Assembly (NCBI GenBank): GCA_029747585.1
Contig: JAPEVF010000844.1
Span: 1 to 19,394 of the forward strand
DNA from: Pleurotus djamor
Lineage: Eukaryota > Basidiomycota > Agaricomycetes > Agaricales > Pleurotaceae
Direction of reading: 5' to 3'
DNA length: 19,394 nucleotides
The notes under the pieces are model-generated. The model was not told the origin of the DNA. It did no database searches and was given only the letters and a program-made list of their open reading frames with translations. This document shows positions 19,116-19,394 of this stretch, piece after piece (position 1 is the stretch's first letter; each line of letters begins with the position of its first letter). The position numbers were made by a program, and so were the translations under genes.

Positions 19116-19394
19116 ATGGCGCAAGCTCCATCCTCCTCGTTCGAACCACGAGCCTTTCCACCACCTTCGTTAACGGGCGTCCCGGTTGAATACATTTTTG
19201 ACCAGCTACGAAATCTTGCTCCGCTCTACTGGGATAAGCCAGACACTGCGGATTGTACCATCAGTACGTGTGCCACTCTTTTTTTTTTCTGGCGGCGCGT
19301 CTAACTTCCCAATGCAGTTGTTCCTATCCCAAATCCACGTGCCAAGCCCGTTAATCGTTGTCCCCTCGATGCGTCCATGTCCATGAACGGCCAT
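19116..19394 (+). CDS. N-terminal part of an uncharacterised protein (3' truncated by the window)
   Basis: Exon 1 is 19116-19263 and exon 2 starts at 19318; the intron 19264-19317 (GTACGT...ATGCAG, 54 nt) joins ATC-A to TT-GTT in phase 1. The visible protein starts MAQAPSSSFEPRAFPPPS, continues GVPVEYIFDQLRNLAPLYWD, then KPDTADCTIIVPIPNPRAKP, and is still open at the right edge. The pattern resembles, from memory, a group of unannotated agaricomycete proteins that may carry a BTB/POZ-like domain further on. That is a weak impression and no function is assigned. The ATG follows a pyrimidine-rich leader. Confidence 0.6.

Noticed and set aside
1..19394. Search for a mobile element, defence system, biosynthetic cluster, tRNA/rRNA or CRISPR-like array
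   Set aside because: No transposase, reverse transcriptase, terminal repeats, NRPS/PKS or terpene genes, tRNA-like fold or spaced repeats were seen; the window holds ordinary conserved fungal genes.

Overview
This is nuclear DNA from a filamentous fungus, most likely an agaricomycete basidiomycete. The genes are closely packed on both strands and are cut by many 47-75 nt GT-AG introns, often with CTNAC/CTAAT-like branch points. The gene set is fungal: the DASH subunit Dad3, a White Collar-2 type PAS/GATA factor, the WD40 protein Cmr1, a long kinesin-4 and ArpC1. I could not identify the species. Three N bases (2168, 13516, 13991) and at least one apparent coding frame slip suggest a draft-quality sequence.

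Left part (1-4200): the 3' end of an unknown coiled-coil gene (+) converges on two tandem mitochondrial genes on the minus strand. These are an AIM34-like SAP-domain protein and, 35 bp downstream, the cytochrome oxidase assembly factor COA8. A 179-bp divergent promoter separates AIM34 from an intron-rich gene (+) of an uncharacterised fungal family, which contains a 9-nt microexon inside a polyproline tract.

Middle (4200-13300): CMR1 (+) follows a compact cluster of palindromic or consensus promoter motifs. Next comes a kinesin-4 of about 1960 residues (+) with an 82-residue Ser/Pro-rich insert in its motor domain and an unusual 11-residue (hendecad) repeat in the tail coiled coil.

Right part (13300-19394): a nine-exon short-chain dehydrogenase (+) is followed after 100 bp by WC-2 (+), whose first intron appears to be GC-AG. 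ARPC1 (+) then converges on DAD3 (-) with 48 bp between stops. A divergent gene (+) whose product starts in the window runs off the right edge.

These are mainly housekeeping and cytoskeletal genes (microtubule motor, kinetochore-microtubule coupler, actin nucleator, genome-stability WD40 protein, mitochondrial maintenance). Proximity alone is no evidence of a shared pathway. I found no mobile element, CRISPR array, tRNA, rRNA or defence system. The most interesting signals are the possible AIM34-COA8 bicistron, the hendecad repeat, the microexon and the GC-AG intron. Exon boundaries were derived by hand from splice consensus plus reading-frame continuity and recalled family patterns; no alignment was run.
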